From Virgibacillus sp. 7505 (lineage in GTDB: Bacteria > Bacillota > Bacilli > Bacillales > Amphibacillaceae), in assembly GCF_002272135.1 (NCBI RefSeq), contig NZ_NPBF01000004.1, positions 1 through 64,000 of the forward strand: 64,000 nt of DNA, given 5' to 3'. The first letter of the stretch is position 1, and every line of letters begins with the position of its first letter. The translations under genes and the position numbers were made by a program. Below the pieces are notes generated by a model. The model ran no database searches and was not told where the DNA came from. It was given only the letters and a program-made list of their open reading frames with translations. Shown here piece by piece: positions 33,601 through 41,621 of the stretch.

Positions 33601-36597
33601 ATGAAACGCAGTACGAAACTGATGATGATTTTAGCTTTTGCAGCTGTCTTGACGTTAGGGAGAGTGGTCTGGTATCACACTCAGACACCTGATGTTCAGC
33701 CTGAGGCAGCCGACGGGCTGATGGATGCTCGCCATATAGATTTTTCAAACAGTCATTCCATAGAATTGAGTGGGGATTGGAAACAGCTAAACAATGCTGA
33801 TAGCCCCCTCTATACACAGCTTCCGAAATATATGGAAGCAAAAGCTGCAGGAACTTATGAAATGACGATTCAAACCGGTGAACAGGTTGATTGCTATGCC
33901 CTGTCCGTCCGATCGCTTTATTCCAGTTTCTCGGTATATGCCAATGATCAGCTTGTCTACCAAAGCACAGATCTTGAAAAAGGACCTCCCACTCCGGTTT
34001 CCATCACTGATTTGCGTGCAAACGAGAATGGTCAAATCAAAATCAAATTCACGTTTGATGAATTCCACGGCAATAAGCGGGCACGATCATTGATCAGCGT
34101 GAGATTCGGCTCATCCCAGCAGATTCAAAAGGAGACATATCAAGCAGGCCTGCTCCAGTTTTTTGTTGGTGCCATCATATTTATCCACGCAATATATGCA
34201 TTTGTACTTTACATAATGAAACCAAAAAAAATTGGTACTTTCTTTTTTTCCATTGCAGCTTTATTGGCGAGCATAGCTGTTGTAGCTTCCGATTACAATA
34301 CACTGGGCTACGTCATGCCGCTGAGTCACGAGTGGTATGTTCGAATGGTTTATTTCAGTTATATTGGCTTAAGCTTTTTCTTTTTGCTTTTTGTCATCTT
34401 CACCTATACAAAAGCAGCTTACAGGTGGCCATTTAAAATCCTTTATGTCCTTTTTATTGCCTATTTGATTTATATCCTTGCAGCACCGATTGAATTCGTT
34501 CGGTATGTTATCGGCATCGCTATTTCTTTGGTAGTAGCTTTCTCCATCATATTCTTGATATTATTCCGGACTGTTCTTCTCAGCGGCGAGAAAGCTTTGC
34601 CACTGTTCTTTGCAGGTGCTGCTGTTATCTCTCATGTCGTCTGGTCTATCATTGTAAGTTTTCTCCCTATCGGGGATACGTTGCGATCTGCTATCAAGGC
34701 TGGCTTTTACCCTTTCGATATAACAGTTGCATTGGTATGCTTCTGCAGCTTTTGGTTCCTTCGCTTCTTCCAGTCGGAAACGGAGAACGAGCAATATATT
34801 AAGCAACTCGAAGTGGAGCAGCGACGGAAGGACCAATTCTTAGCAAATACATCCCATGAGCTGCGCACACCATTGCATGGAATGATGAATATGGTTCAAA
34901 GCGTACTGGAACAGGAAAACAAGCTGACAGATCACAGCAGATATCAGCTGGAACTTGCGAAAACACTCAGTCGGAAGATGTCTTATCTTATAAATGACTT
35001 GATTGATGTCGATCAGATGAGGACCAATAAAATCCGACTCCAACCTTCTGCTATGTCCATTGAACCTATCCTGGTCGGAACAGTCGATATGCTTCGTTTT
35101 ATGGCAGATGAGAAGGATGTAAAGATCCATATGCGACTGCCGCAAGGCCTTCCTTACATACATGCAGATGAACACCGTGTCACGCAAATCATGACAAATA
35201 TACTGCATAATGCTTTAAAGTTTACATCGGAAGGTAACATAACCATTGAAGTTTCAGCGGATGAGTCCCATCTCTTTGTTAAGATAATGGATACTGGAAT
35301 CGGAATGGATGCCAAGACGCAGGCAAGGATTTTCAGCCCTTATGAAAAAGGAGAAAATTCCATTTCTGAAAGCGAAGGAATCGGTCTGGGGCTTAGTATC
35401 AGCAGACAGCTGGCCGAGCTGCATGGGGGTTCTTTGTCTGCAGAATCAGTTCATGGAAAAGGTTCGGTTTTTACTCTCAGTTTGCCACTCGAGGCTGACT
35501 GTCCGGAAGAATACAAAGCAGAGGCAATGGCACGCGTCGAATCTGCCGCTTCAGAGCAGATTGCCGAACCGGATCTTCAAGTAGACAGCGGCTATCGCAT
35601 ACTTGCAATAGATGATGATCCCGTGAACTTAAAGATCTTAAAACAAGCACTGAAAACAGAAGGCTACCAGATCAAAACAACTGCATCACTGAATGATTTT
35701 TTCCGGCAATTGGATACAGACAGATGGGATTTGTTGATTATTGATGTGATGATGCCTGAGATATCAGGTTTCCAATTAACGAAAATAGTACGCAGCCGCT
35801 ACAACCTTACAGAATTACCTGTTTTATTGCTTACTGCGCGCTCACAGCCTGAGGATGTGTATGCAGGTTTTCAAGCAGGTGCCAACGAGTACGTCACCAA
35901 ACCAGTGGATATGCTCGAGTTGAAAATACGTATCAAATCACTGCTGGAACTAAAAAGGTCCATCGAGGACCGGCTCAGTATGGAAGCAGCCTGGCTGCAG
36001 GCTCAGATTCACCCACATTTCCTGTTTAATACATTGAATACAATCGGCGCATTAAGTGCGATTGATAATGACCGCATGCTTCTGTTGCTTCAAGAGTTCG
36101 GTAACTACCTGCAAGCAAGTTTCAATGGAAAGAACCTATCAAGCAGTATCCCCATTGAAAAAGAATTGGAATTGGTTCGATCTTATCTATATATCCAAAA
36201 GGAACGATTTGGAGAAAGGCTGCATATCAGCTGGGATATTAATTATGAACTTAAGTTCAGTATTCCTCCTCTGACGCTACAGCCCTTGGTTGAAAATGCT
36301 ATTCTTCATGGCTTACAGCCAAAAGAAGATGGTGGCACCATTCTGATACAACTGTTTAGAAAAGGAGATAATGCCTTTATTCGAATTATAGATGACGGCA
36401 TTGGTATCACTCCCGATAAACAACGGCGATTGAATATATCTGCTGGCCACCGAGATAGCATCGGCTTAATCAATACCCATTCCCGACTGCAAAAGCTGAA
36501 CGGCTGCGGGCTGATACTTTGCAGCGAAGAAGGATTAGGCACCACGATACAAATCAGCATCCCTTTAATGGAAGGAAGGAAAGAAGAAGACCAGTAA
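33601..36597 (+). CDS. Large hybrid sensor histidine kinase with 7TMR-DISM input and two kinase modules
   Basis: A 998-residue membrane sensor. An N-terminal anchor and extracellular jelly-roll-like domain precede seven membrane segments (about 185-395, 7TMR-DISM type). Next come HisKA with the phospho-His in SHELRTPLHG near 420, a HATPase (NALKF, DTGIGM, GLGLSI), a receiver domain with DDD and the acceptor Asp near 715 (LIIDVMMP), then a second kinase unit of LytS type (QIHPHFLFNTLN near 804, LQPLVENAILHG, IDDGIGI). Two different kinase modules in one chain are unusual. The ATG at 33601 has AGGAGG five bases upstream; the ATG at 33598 is too close to it. Confidence 0.9.
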   Translation: MKRSTKLMMILAFAAVLTLGRVVWYHTQTPDVQPEAADGLMDARHIDFSNSHSIELSGDWKQLNNADSPLYTQLPKYMEAKAAGTYEMTIQTGEQVDCYALSVRSLYSSFSVYANDQLVYQSTDLEKGPPTPVSITDLRANENGQIKIKFTFDEFHGNKRARSLISVRFGSSQQIQKETYQAGLLQFFVGAIIFIHAIYAFVLYIMKPKKIGTFFFSIAALLASIAVVASDYNTLGYVMPLSHEWYVRMVYFSYIGLSFFFLLFVIFTYTKAAYRWPFKILYVLFIAYLIYILAAPIEFVRYVIGIAISLVVAFSIIFLILFRTVLLSGEKALPLFFAGAAVISHVVWSIIVSFLPIGDTLRSAIKAGFYPFDITVALVCFCSFWFLRFFQSETENEQYIKQLEVEQRRKDQFLANTSHELRTPLHGMMNMVQSVLEQENKLTDHSRYQLELAKTLSRKMSYLINDLIDVDQMRTNKIRLQPSAMSIEPILVGTVDMLRFMADEKDVKIHMRLPQGLPYIHADEHRVTQIMTNILHNALKFTSEGNITIEVSADESHLFVKIMDTGIGMDAKTQARIFSPYEKGENSISESEGIGLGLSISRQLAELHGGSLSAESVHGKGSVFTLSLPLEADCPEEYKAEAMARVESAASEQIAEPDLQVDSGYRILAIDDDPVNLKILKQALKTEGYQIKTTASLNDFFRQLDTDRWDLLIIDVMMPEISGFQLTKIVRSRYNLTELPVLLLTARSQPEDVYAGFQAGANEYVTKPVDMLELKIRIKSLLELKRSIEDRLSMEAAWLQAQIHPHFLFNTLNTIGALSAIDNDRMLLLLQEFGNYLQASFNGKNLSSSIPIEKELELVRSYLYIQKERFGERLHISWDINYELKFSIPPLTLQPLVENAILHGLQPKEDGGTILIQLFRKGDNAFIRIIDDGIGITPDKQRRLNISAGHRDSIGLINTHSRLQKLNGCGLILCSEEGLGTTIQISIPLMEGRKEEDQ

Positions 36598-36630
36598 TCC
36601 CTAAGGAAGCTGGTCTTCTTCTTCATTTCA
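36583..36630 (+). terminator. Terminator of the two-component operon
   Basis: A perfect 12-pair stem (36583-36594 with 36610-36621) encloses a 15-base loop and is followed by a modest T-rich tail. The left arm lies in the last kinase codons, and the right side overlaps the convergent yvrJ-like gene. Confidence 0.65.
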
Positions 36631-36757
36631 GCTTCTCCGGCAGACTATGGATGGAAGCAATCAGTGTATTCAGCTTGTTTTCGATCCGGTGCATCAAATA
36701 AAATGTGACAGCTGCCGGAAACCCGAATTCCTTTATGATCGCAAGCCATGGATCCAT
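36623..36757 (-). CDS. YvrJ family small membrane protein
   Basis: A 44-residue protein with AAAGGAGG upstream of the ATG at 36757. It starts MDPWLAIIKEFGFPAAVTFY, the FGFP motif and hydrophobic helix of YvrJ proteins, then HRIENKLNTL. In Bacillaceae this tiny family usually sits beside DUF1659 and DUF2922 genes, exactly the two genes upstream here. A strong terminator separates it from DUF2922, so it depends on readthrough or a separate start. Its function is unknown. Confidence 0.8.
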   Translation of the reverse strand: MDPWLAIIKEFGFPAAVTFYLMHRIENKLNTLIASIHSLPEKLK

Positions 36758-36774
36758 CAGCTACGCCTCCTTTC

Positions 36775-36815
36775 TTATTAAAAAGGAGTGCAGCACGCAG
36801 CGGCTGCACTCCTTT
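36775..36815 (-). terminator. Terminator after the DUF2922 gene
   Basis: A perfect 13-pair stem (36782-36794 with 36803-36815) with an 8-base loop is followed on the minus strand by five T residues. It separates DUF1659-DUF2922 from the yvrJ-like gene. Confidence 0.85.
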
Positions 36816-36819
36816 AAGG

Positions 36820-37029
36820 TTAGAATACTTCCTGTACAGTACGATCGACGATACGGGCTGCTTTTTTAGAGACAAGCGCTCCGCCGCTCGATGCGATGAC
36901 ATTCTGTGCGAGAATCGCATCCATCGCCTGATTAATTGCTGTCTCGTCGAATGGTTCCACAGGCTGCTCCAAACTGATGGTTACAGTCTTGCCAGCTTCA
37001 TTTAAAAACTGCAGATCAAGCTTCTTCAT
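36820..37029 (-). CDS. DUF2922 family protein
   Basis: A 69-residue protein, MKKLDLQFLNEAGKTVTISL then FDETAINQAMDAILAQNVI and SSGGALVSKKAARIVDR, which is the DUF2922 pattern. It is soluble and small, with no membrane segment. It follows the DUF1659 gene by 25 bases and carries an AGGAGG ribosome site. The pair is common in Bacillales; a function has not been established. Confidence 0.85.
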   Translation of the reverse strand: MKKLDLQFLNEAGKTVTISLEQPVEPFDETAINQAMDAILAQNVIASSGGALVSKKAARIVDRTVQEVF

Positions 37030-37054
37030 GCTTTATTCCTCCTTTTTTGTCGAA

Positions 37055-37282
37055 TTAAGTTTCACGCAGGATGGAGTGGTCGTTCTTCTCCACTGCGTAC
37101 AGATTGCGCTGCTGCAATGGTACCAATGCATTGGCGAAAGCCTGCAGCTCATCCGGTGTTGCATCGAGTCTGATGTTGTTAAAAGATTTTGTTTTGTATT
37201 TGTCTTTGCCTGTGTCAGGATCTACACCGTCATATAAAACGATGCTGAGACGTGTTTTATTATGGGTTGCAATGACTGCCAT
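37055..37282 (-). CDS. DUF1659 family protein
   Basis: A 75-residue protein with TRLSIVLYDGVDPDTGKDKYKTKSF, split by family convention into two strands, and ATPDELQAFANALVPLQQRNLYAVEKNDHS, the DUF1659 pattern. GGAGGGG lies upstream of the ATG. It is the first gene of the DUF1659-DUF2922-YvrJ set. Function unknown. It is divergent from the LCP ligase gene, with a 250-base gap that carries a short inverted repeat. Confidence 0.85.
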   Translation of the reverse strand: MAVIATHNKTRLSIVLYDGVDPDTGKDKYKTKSFNNIRLDATPDELQAFANALVPLQQRNLYAVEKNDHSILRET

Positions 37283-37445
37283 GTTTCTCCCCTCCTTTCA
37301 CAGCTATAATCGGAGCATGGCCCGAAAAAGTGTGGAAAAAGTTTAGAAAAATGATCAAGGGTACAGCTTCAGCCCAGTCACGAGCGGGATAGGCTTGTAA
37401 TATAATAGTAATTTTACGTTGCTGCTGTTTCATAGTACAATTAAG

Positions 37446-37464
37446 GTTAGCATGTTCTGCTAAC
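37446..37464. promoter_or_regulatory. Inverted repeat GTTAGCA-N5-TGCTAAC upstream of the LCP gene; possible operator
   Basis: A perfect 7-base dyad with a 5-base centre lies 69 bases before the LCP start. No T run follows, so it is not a terminator. It may bind a dimeric regulator. Confidence 0.3.
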
Positions 37465-37532
37465 AGGTAGACTTTACCAGCAAAATTAATGAATAAACAT
37501 ACAGATACATCAGTAAATAAAGGAGTTTAATC

Positions 37533-38906
37533 ATGAGAAGAAGGTCACCTTACCAATCCCAGCCTCCCAGGCGAATAGTGAAGAAAAAAGTAAATAAAAA
37601 ACGAATTTTGATGCTGCTCCTTATCCCCGTTTTAATCCTTGGAGCAGGCGGAGCAGCGTATGCTGCTCATTTATGGACCTCCGCAGCCAGTGCCATTGAC
37701 AATGCCCATGTCGCAGATACACGGGATAAATCAGCATTACGGGATGAAGCAGTCGACCCCGTCGAGGATAATGTTTCGATTCTATTCATGGGAGTGGACG
37801 ACAGTGACACCCGCGATGAAGGTAATTCCCGCTCCGATGCGATGATCCTTGCTACTTTCAATAAGAAAGAGCATAGCGTAGATTTACTGAGTATTCCGCG
37901 CGACTCCTACGTATACGTGCCGGAAGTCGATCGTCAGACAAAAATCACCCACGCACACGCTTATGGCGGTGCCCAGGCTAGTGTGGAAACCGTTGAGAAT
38001 TTCCTCAACGTCCCAGTCGACTATTATGCAGAAATCAACTTCAATGCCTTCATGGACATCATCGATACACTAGGCGGTATCGAGGTGGAAGTTCCTTATG
38101 AGCTATATGAACAGAACTCAAAGGATCAAAAAGACGCTATCCATCTGGAAGAAGGATTACAGGAGCTTAATGGGGAAGAAGCACTAGCGCTTGCCCGTAC
38201 CCGTCATTACGACAATGACATCGAACGCGGTAAACGCCAGCAGGAAATCATCAAGGCGATGATCACCAAAGCATCATCAGCTGGATCTGTATTCAAATAT
38301 GATGCATTGATTCAGGATGTAGGCGACAACCTAAGTACAAGTCTTACATTCGATCAGATCAAGAGTTTCATCTCTTACGGAACAAGCAATGACCTGACGA
38401 TTAACACATTGAATTTGAACGGAACCGGCGGTAAGCTATCTGACGGCATTTGGTACTATCAAGTCGACCCAGCTTCACTGGCAGATGTACAGACACAGCT
38501 TCGTAAACATCTCGGCCTGTCTGAGGAAGTAGACACGGATAGTGTGGAAACGGATGGAAGCGGCGTTTACGATGATAGTACCGGAACGACTGACTCTACT
38601 GGTTCTACTAGCAGCGGAACTGGAGAAACTGGTACCACTGACAGCAGTACTGGAACAACAGGAAGCACTGGTACATCTGACAGCAGTACTGGATCTACTG
38701 GAGCCACTGATAACAGTACCGGAACTAGCGGATCAACAGACAGCAGTACAGAATCAAGCGGGACTTCAAGCTATGATACAGGCAGCTCTAGCACTGACAG
38801 TACGTCCAGCAATTCAACTAGCGGTTCAACCTATGAAGGTACGACAGGTACCACAACGAATGACAGCACTTCGGTTGGCTCGACAGGAAATACTACAACA
38901 CCATAA
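37533..38906 (+). CDS. LytR-CpsA-Psr (LCP) family polymer-to-wall ligase, TagU type
   Basis: A membrane-bound enzyme that transfers WTA or another anionic polymer from undecaprenyl pyrophosphate to peptidoglycan. The 457 residues comprise a basic cytoplasmic start, one membrane helix (about 29-48), and the LCP domain with NSRSDAMILATFNKK, LSIPRDSYVYVP and the Arg-rich ALARTRHYDNDIERGKRQQ. The last 115 residues are almost only Ser, Thr, Gly and Asp, an unusual low-complexity tail outside the cell. It starts at ATG 37533 with AAAGGAG upstream and has a terminator of its own. It precedes tagGH, which exports the substrate. Confidence 0.92.
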   Translation: MRRRSPYQSQPPRRIVKKKVNKKRILMLLLIPVLILGAGGAAYAAHLWTSAASAIDNAHVADTRDKSALRDEAVDPVEDNVSILFMGVDDSDTRDEGNSRSDAMILATFNKKEHSVDLLSIPRDSYVYVPEVDRQTKITHAHAYGGAQASVETVENFLNVPVDYYAEINFNAFMDIIDTLGGIEVEVPYELYEQNSKDQKDAIHLEEGLQELNGEEALALARTRHYDNDIERGKRQQEIIKAMITKASSAGSVFKYDALIQDVGDNLSTSLTFDQIKSFISYGTSNDLTINTLNLNGTGGKLSDGIWYYQVDPASLADVQTQLRKHLGLSEEVDTDSVETDGSGVYDDSTGTTDSTGSTSSGTGETGTTDSSTGTTGSTGTSDSSTGSTGATDNSTGTSGSTDSSTESSGTSSYDTGSSSTDSTSSNSTSGSTYEGTTGTTTNDSTSVGSTGNTTTP

Positions 38907-38915
38907 AGCAAACAA

Positions 38916-38950
38916 AACTGCCACCCCTCTTTTGGGTGGCAGTTCCTTTT
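38916..38950 (+). terminator. Terminator of the LCP gene
   Basis: A perfect 11-pair stem (38916-38926 with 38934-38944) with a 7-base loop is followed by CCTTTTG. Confidence 0.82.
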
Positions 38951-38970
38951 GTCACATTAGTCTTCGCCAT

Positions 38971-38987
38971 TGTAAAGACAGTGTAAA
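38971..38987 (+). promoter_or_regulatory. WalR/PhoP-type box upstream of tagGH
   Basis: TGTAAA-N5-TGTAAA in the direction of transcription is an exact WalR consensus; on the other strand it is TTTACA-N5-TTTACA, a PhoP box. It ends seven bases before the -35. Confidence 0.6.
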
Positions 38988-38993
38988 TTAAAA

Positions 38994-39022
38994 TTGTTTT
39001 CTATTGTTGTTGCTAGTATAAT
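38994..39022 (+). promoter_or_regulatory. Sigma-A promoter of tagGH
   Basis: TTGTTT (38994-38999) and a perfect TATAAT (39017-39022) are separated by 17 bases, about 47 bases before the tagG start. Confidence 0.65.
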
Positions 39023-39068
39023 TTAAGAGGTCTGAACAAAAGAACATCCTAGCAGGAAGGACTTTTTT

Positions 39069-39902
39069 ATGAAATCAGCAATTACTGTTCTTAAAGAACA
39101 ATTCAAGCATTTTAATCTCATTAGACGCATATCGCTTTATGAACTTAGGAATAACAATAACGCAAACTATCTAGGATTGGCATGGGAAGTAATAAGTCCG
39201 CTAATACAAATTGCTATCTACTGGCTTGTGTTCGGCTACTTAATTAGTGACGGTAAACCACGTGTGATTCCAAATCCTTCAGGAGGAGACGATTTACAAT
39301 TCTTCCCGTGGCTCGTTGCAGGTTTAATTATTTGGATGTTTTTCCAACCGGCAGCTACACAAGGTTCTAAATCTATCTATTCACGACTGCGGTTATTGTC
39401 GAAGATGAACTTCCCGATGAGTGTGATACCAAATATCACGATCTTCTCGAAGCTTTATCCTCATTTAATTCTTGTTGTATTTACTATCATTCTTATGCAA
39501 TTTACCGGATATCCGGTTAGTATCTATATAGTGCAACTCCCTTACTTTATCATAGCTACAGTAGCATTTACGTATGCTTTTGTACTGCTTATGACCACCT
39601 TAACAACGCTTATCCGAGATATTCAATTGCTGTTACAAGCAACTTTAAGGATGGTGCTGTATCTTACACCTATCCTTTGGGTCTCTCACAGGCTTCCGGA
39701 TTTCTTGGTTTTGGTAATGAAGCTTAATCCACTTTACTATCTTGTTGAAGGCTACCGCGCATCATTGATGGGACAAAATGGCTGGTATATCGTTAACTCA
39801 TGGGAGTACACAATCTACTTCTGGGTAGTCACTGCAATCATCTTCATGATTGGTGCTGCCTTACACGTCCGTTTCAGAAGACACTTTATCGACTTTCTCT
39901 AA
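39069..39902 (+). CDS. tagG: Teichoic acid ABC exporter, permease subunit
   Basis: An ABC-2 type permease, 277 residues with six membrane segments, that with TagH flips lipid-linked wall teichoic acid across the membrane. Typical stretches are RRISLYELRNNNNANYLGLAWEVI (N-terminal amphipathic helix; shown around residues 20-43), FFPWLVAGLIIWMFF and LNPLYYLVEGYRASLMG, conserved in TagG/TarG. GCAGGAAGG lies upstream of the ATG. The ATPase gene follows by 16 bases. TarG is a known target of WTA export inhibitors in staphylococci. Confidence 0.95.
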   Translation: MKSAITVLKEQFKHFNLIRRISLYELRNNNNANYLGLAWEVISPLIQIAIYWLVFGYLISDGKPRVIPNPSGGDDLQFFPWLVAGLIIWMFFQPAATQGSKSIYSRLRLLSKMNFPMSVIPNITIFSKLYPHLILVVFTIILMQFTGYPVSIYIVQLPYFIIATVAFTYAFVLLMTTLTTLIRDIQLLLQATLRMVLYLTPILWVSHRLPDFLVLVMKLNPLYYLVEGYRASLMGQNGWYIVNSWEYTIYFWVVTAIIFMIGAALHVRFRRHFIDFL

Positions 39903-39918
39903 TTAGAAAGGGATTTTT

Positions 39919-40707
39919 ATGGATAAATCAATCATTGTTGAAAATGTAAGCAAAAAATATAAATTGTATAGCAAAAGCTCAGATCGTATTAAGGACATCA
40001 TTTTCCCGAAGGAATACGGGGAAGATTTTTACGCATTGCGCAATGTAAGCTTTACGGCTGAAAAAGGTGATGTTGTCGGATTTATCGGTATCAACGGTTC
40101 CGGTAAATCTACATTGTCGAATATCATAGCTGGCATCGTTCCCGAAACGACGGGCTCAGTTACCTTGAATGGCGATGCAGCTTTGATCGCTGTTTCCGCT
40201 GGTTTGAAGGGTGATTTAACGGGCAGACAGAACATTGAATTGAAGTGTTTGATGCTTGGACTTAACAAGAAGGAAATTGCCGAGCTTGAACCGAAAATCA
40301 TCGAATTTGCTGAGCTGGAGAAGTTCATCGACCAGCCAGTTAAAAATTACTCGAGCGGAATGAAATCACGCCTTGGGTTCTCTATCTCTGTTAATATCGA
40401 TCCGGAAATCTTGATTATCGATGAAGCGTTATCCGTAGGTGATAAGGCATTCGCTGAGAAGAGCCTTGCCAAGATGCATGAATTCAAGGATAAAGGCAAG
40501 ACGATGATATTCGTCAGCCACTCGCTTGGACAAATGAAGCAGTTCTGCGATAAAATCCTTTGGCTGGAATTTGGACAAGTACGGGAGTATGGCTCTATTC
40601 ATGAAGTCATCCCGAGATACGACCAATTTCTGAACGAATACAAGAAGATGTCGAAGGAAGAAAAAGAAGCATATCGTGAGCGCGCCATCGCAGGTGCAGG
40701 GAATTAA
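39919..40707 (+). CDS. tagH: Teichoic acid ABC exporter, ATPase subunit
   Basis: A 262-residue cytoplasmic ATPase partner of TagG. Walker A is GINGSGKST near residue 60, the signature SSGMKSRLGFS, and Walker B ILIIDEALSVGD, followed by the switch His in FVSHSLG. The N-terminal VSKKYKLYSKSSDRIKD is typical of O-antigen and teichoic acid exporters. At 262 residues it is like staphylococcal TarH and lacks the long C-terminal extension of Bacillus subtilis TagH. It shares the promoter of tagG and ends at a bidirectional terminator. Confidence 0.95.
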   Translation: MDKSIIVENVSKKYKLYSKSSDRIKDIIFPKEYGEDFYALRNVSFTAEKGDVVGFIGINGSGKSTLSNIIAGIVPETTGSVTLNGDAALIAVSAGLKGDLTGRQNIELKCLMLGLNKKEIAELEPKIIEFAELEKFIDQPVKNYSSGMKSRLGFSISVNIDPEILIIDEALSVGDKAFAEKSLAKMHEFKDKGKTMIFVSHSLGQMKQFCDKILWLEFGQVREYGSIHEVIPRYDQFLNEYKKMSKEEKEAYRERAIAGAGN

Positions 40708-40743
40708 AAAAGACAGAGAGGCTACTCGCCTTTCTGTCTTTTT
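40707..40743. terminator. Bidirectional terminator between tagH and tagA
   Basis: A stem of about 15 pairs (40707-40722 with 40728-40743, one wobble) with a 5-base loop has A and T runs on both sides. It overlaps the stop codons of both converging genes. Confidence 0.88.
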
Positions 40744-41473
40744 ATTTGCGTATAAGGACGCGGAACATAAATTCAAATGCTTTAAGGATCCGTTTCCACC
40801 GGAACGGCTGCTTAATCAAGCGGTAAAGCCATTCCAAATTCAGTTTTATCCATGCACGAGGTGCACGCTTCATTTCTCCGGCTAATATATCGAATACACC
40901 GCCGACACCCATGAATACACCTTTTTCGAATAGATGCTTATGAGCAGCGATGAAGTTCTCCTGTCTCGGGAACCCCATTGCAACAAAGATAAGATCTGGT
41001 TTAGTTGTAGCTGCTTGCTCTGCAACTGCAGCTTCTGCATCTGCATTAAAATATCCATGGTGGCTTCCGGCAATGCGGATACCGGGATACTGAGATCGCA
41101 CACGGTTTACTGCTCGTTCGTTCGCTTCCTGTTTCGCTCCAAGGAAGTAGCAGCTAAGGTTATGCTTTTCAGCATAGCTGAGCAGCTTGAACATAAGATC
41201 GAAGCCAGTCACGCGTTCTTCAATTGGGTTACCAAGTATTTTAGAGGCAATGACGACCCCTGCACCGTCCGGTATTATATAGTCAGCACTTTTGACACTT
41301 TGTTTATAAACAGCATCCACTCTTGTCTGCATGACAATCTCTGGGTTAGCCGTTACGATATACGTACTTTCGCCAGCGTTGATCCGTGGATAAAGATGCT
41401 GCTGCAATAGTTCTTTTTGCGTTAATTTATTAAAAGGAATATCCATTATTTCTACGATTTCTTGATTTGACAC
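40742..41473 (-). CDS. tagA: N-acetylglucosaminyldiphosphoundecaprenol N-acetyl-beta-D-mannosaminyltransferase
   Basis: TagA (GT26) adds ManNAc to the TagO product to form the WTA linkage disaccharide on the inner membrane face. The 243-residue protein has the family's VTANPEIV with the catalytic-region residues, YIIPDGAGVVIASK, RVTGFDLMFKL, FLGAKQEANERA, FVAMGFPRQENF and MGVGGVFDILAG. The C-terminal basic helix (RAPRAWIKLNLEWLYRLIKQP) is the membrane-binding element. It stands alone, with a promoter region that carries WalR/PhoP-type repeats. The UDP-ManNAc-making epimerase MnaA is not in the window. Confidence 0.95.
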   Translation of the reverse strand: MSNQEIVEIMDIPFNKLTQKELLQQHLYPRINAGESTYIVTANPEIVMQTRVDAVYKQSVKSADYIIPDGAGVVIASKILGNPIEERVTGFDLMFKLLSYAEKHNLSCYFLGAKQEANERAVNRVRSQYPGIRIAGSHHGYFNADAEAAVAEQAATTKPDLIFVAMGFPRQENFIAAHKHLFEKGVFMGVGGVFDILAGEMKRAPRAWIKLNLEWLYRLIKQPFRWKRILKAFEFMFRVLIRK

Positions 41474-41520
41474 ACTTGTAACAACCTTTCAAGATCAAAC
41501 CATCAGGTAGGAATCTTCGT

Positions 41521-41526
41521 ATGATA
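41521..41526 (-). promoter_or_regulatory. Candidate -10 of tagA
   Basis: TATCAT on the minus strand, about 48 bases before the tagA start. The -35 position is poor (TTTCGT), which fits an activated or otherwise controlled promoter. Confidence 0.35.
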
Positions 41527-41557
41527 GACTTTCCCATTATGCCACGAAAACAATAAC

Positions 41558-41584
41558 TTTACAATTATTCACATAGAATTTACA
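41558..41584 (-). promoter_or_regulatory. WalR/PhoP-type repeat array upstream of tagA
   Basis: Toward tagA the sequence is TGTAAA-N5-TGTGAA-N4-TGTAAA (starts 41584, 41573, 41563). It lies just upstream of the -35 position. tagA of Bacillus subtilis is known to be repressed by PhoP and influenced by WalR. Confidence 0.55.
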
Positions 41585-41590
41585 CAAATA

Positions 41591-41621
41591 GAAAACAGCC
41601 GGTAATATACCGGCTGTTTTC
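41591..41621 (-). terminator. Terminator of the TagE-like gene cluster
   Basis: A perfect 14-pair stem (41591-41604 with 41608-41621) with a 3-base loop. The T run after it on the minus strand is short. It overlaps the region right after the stop of the downstream TagE-like gene. Confidence 0.75.
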
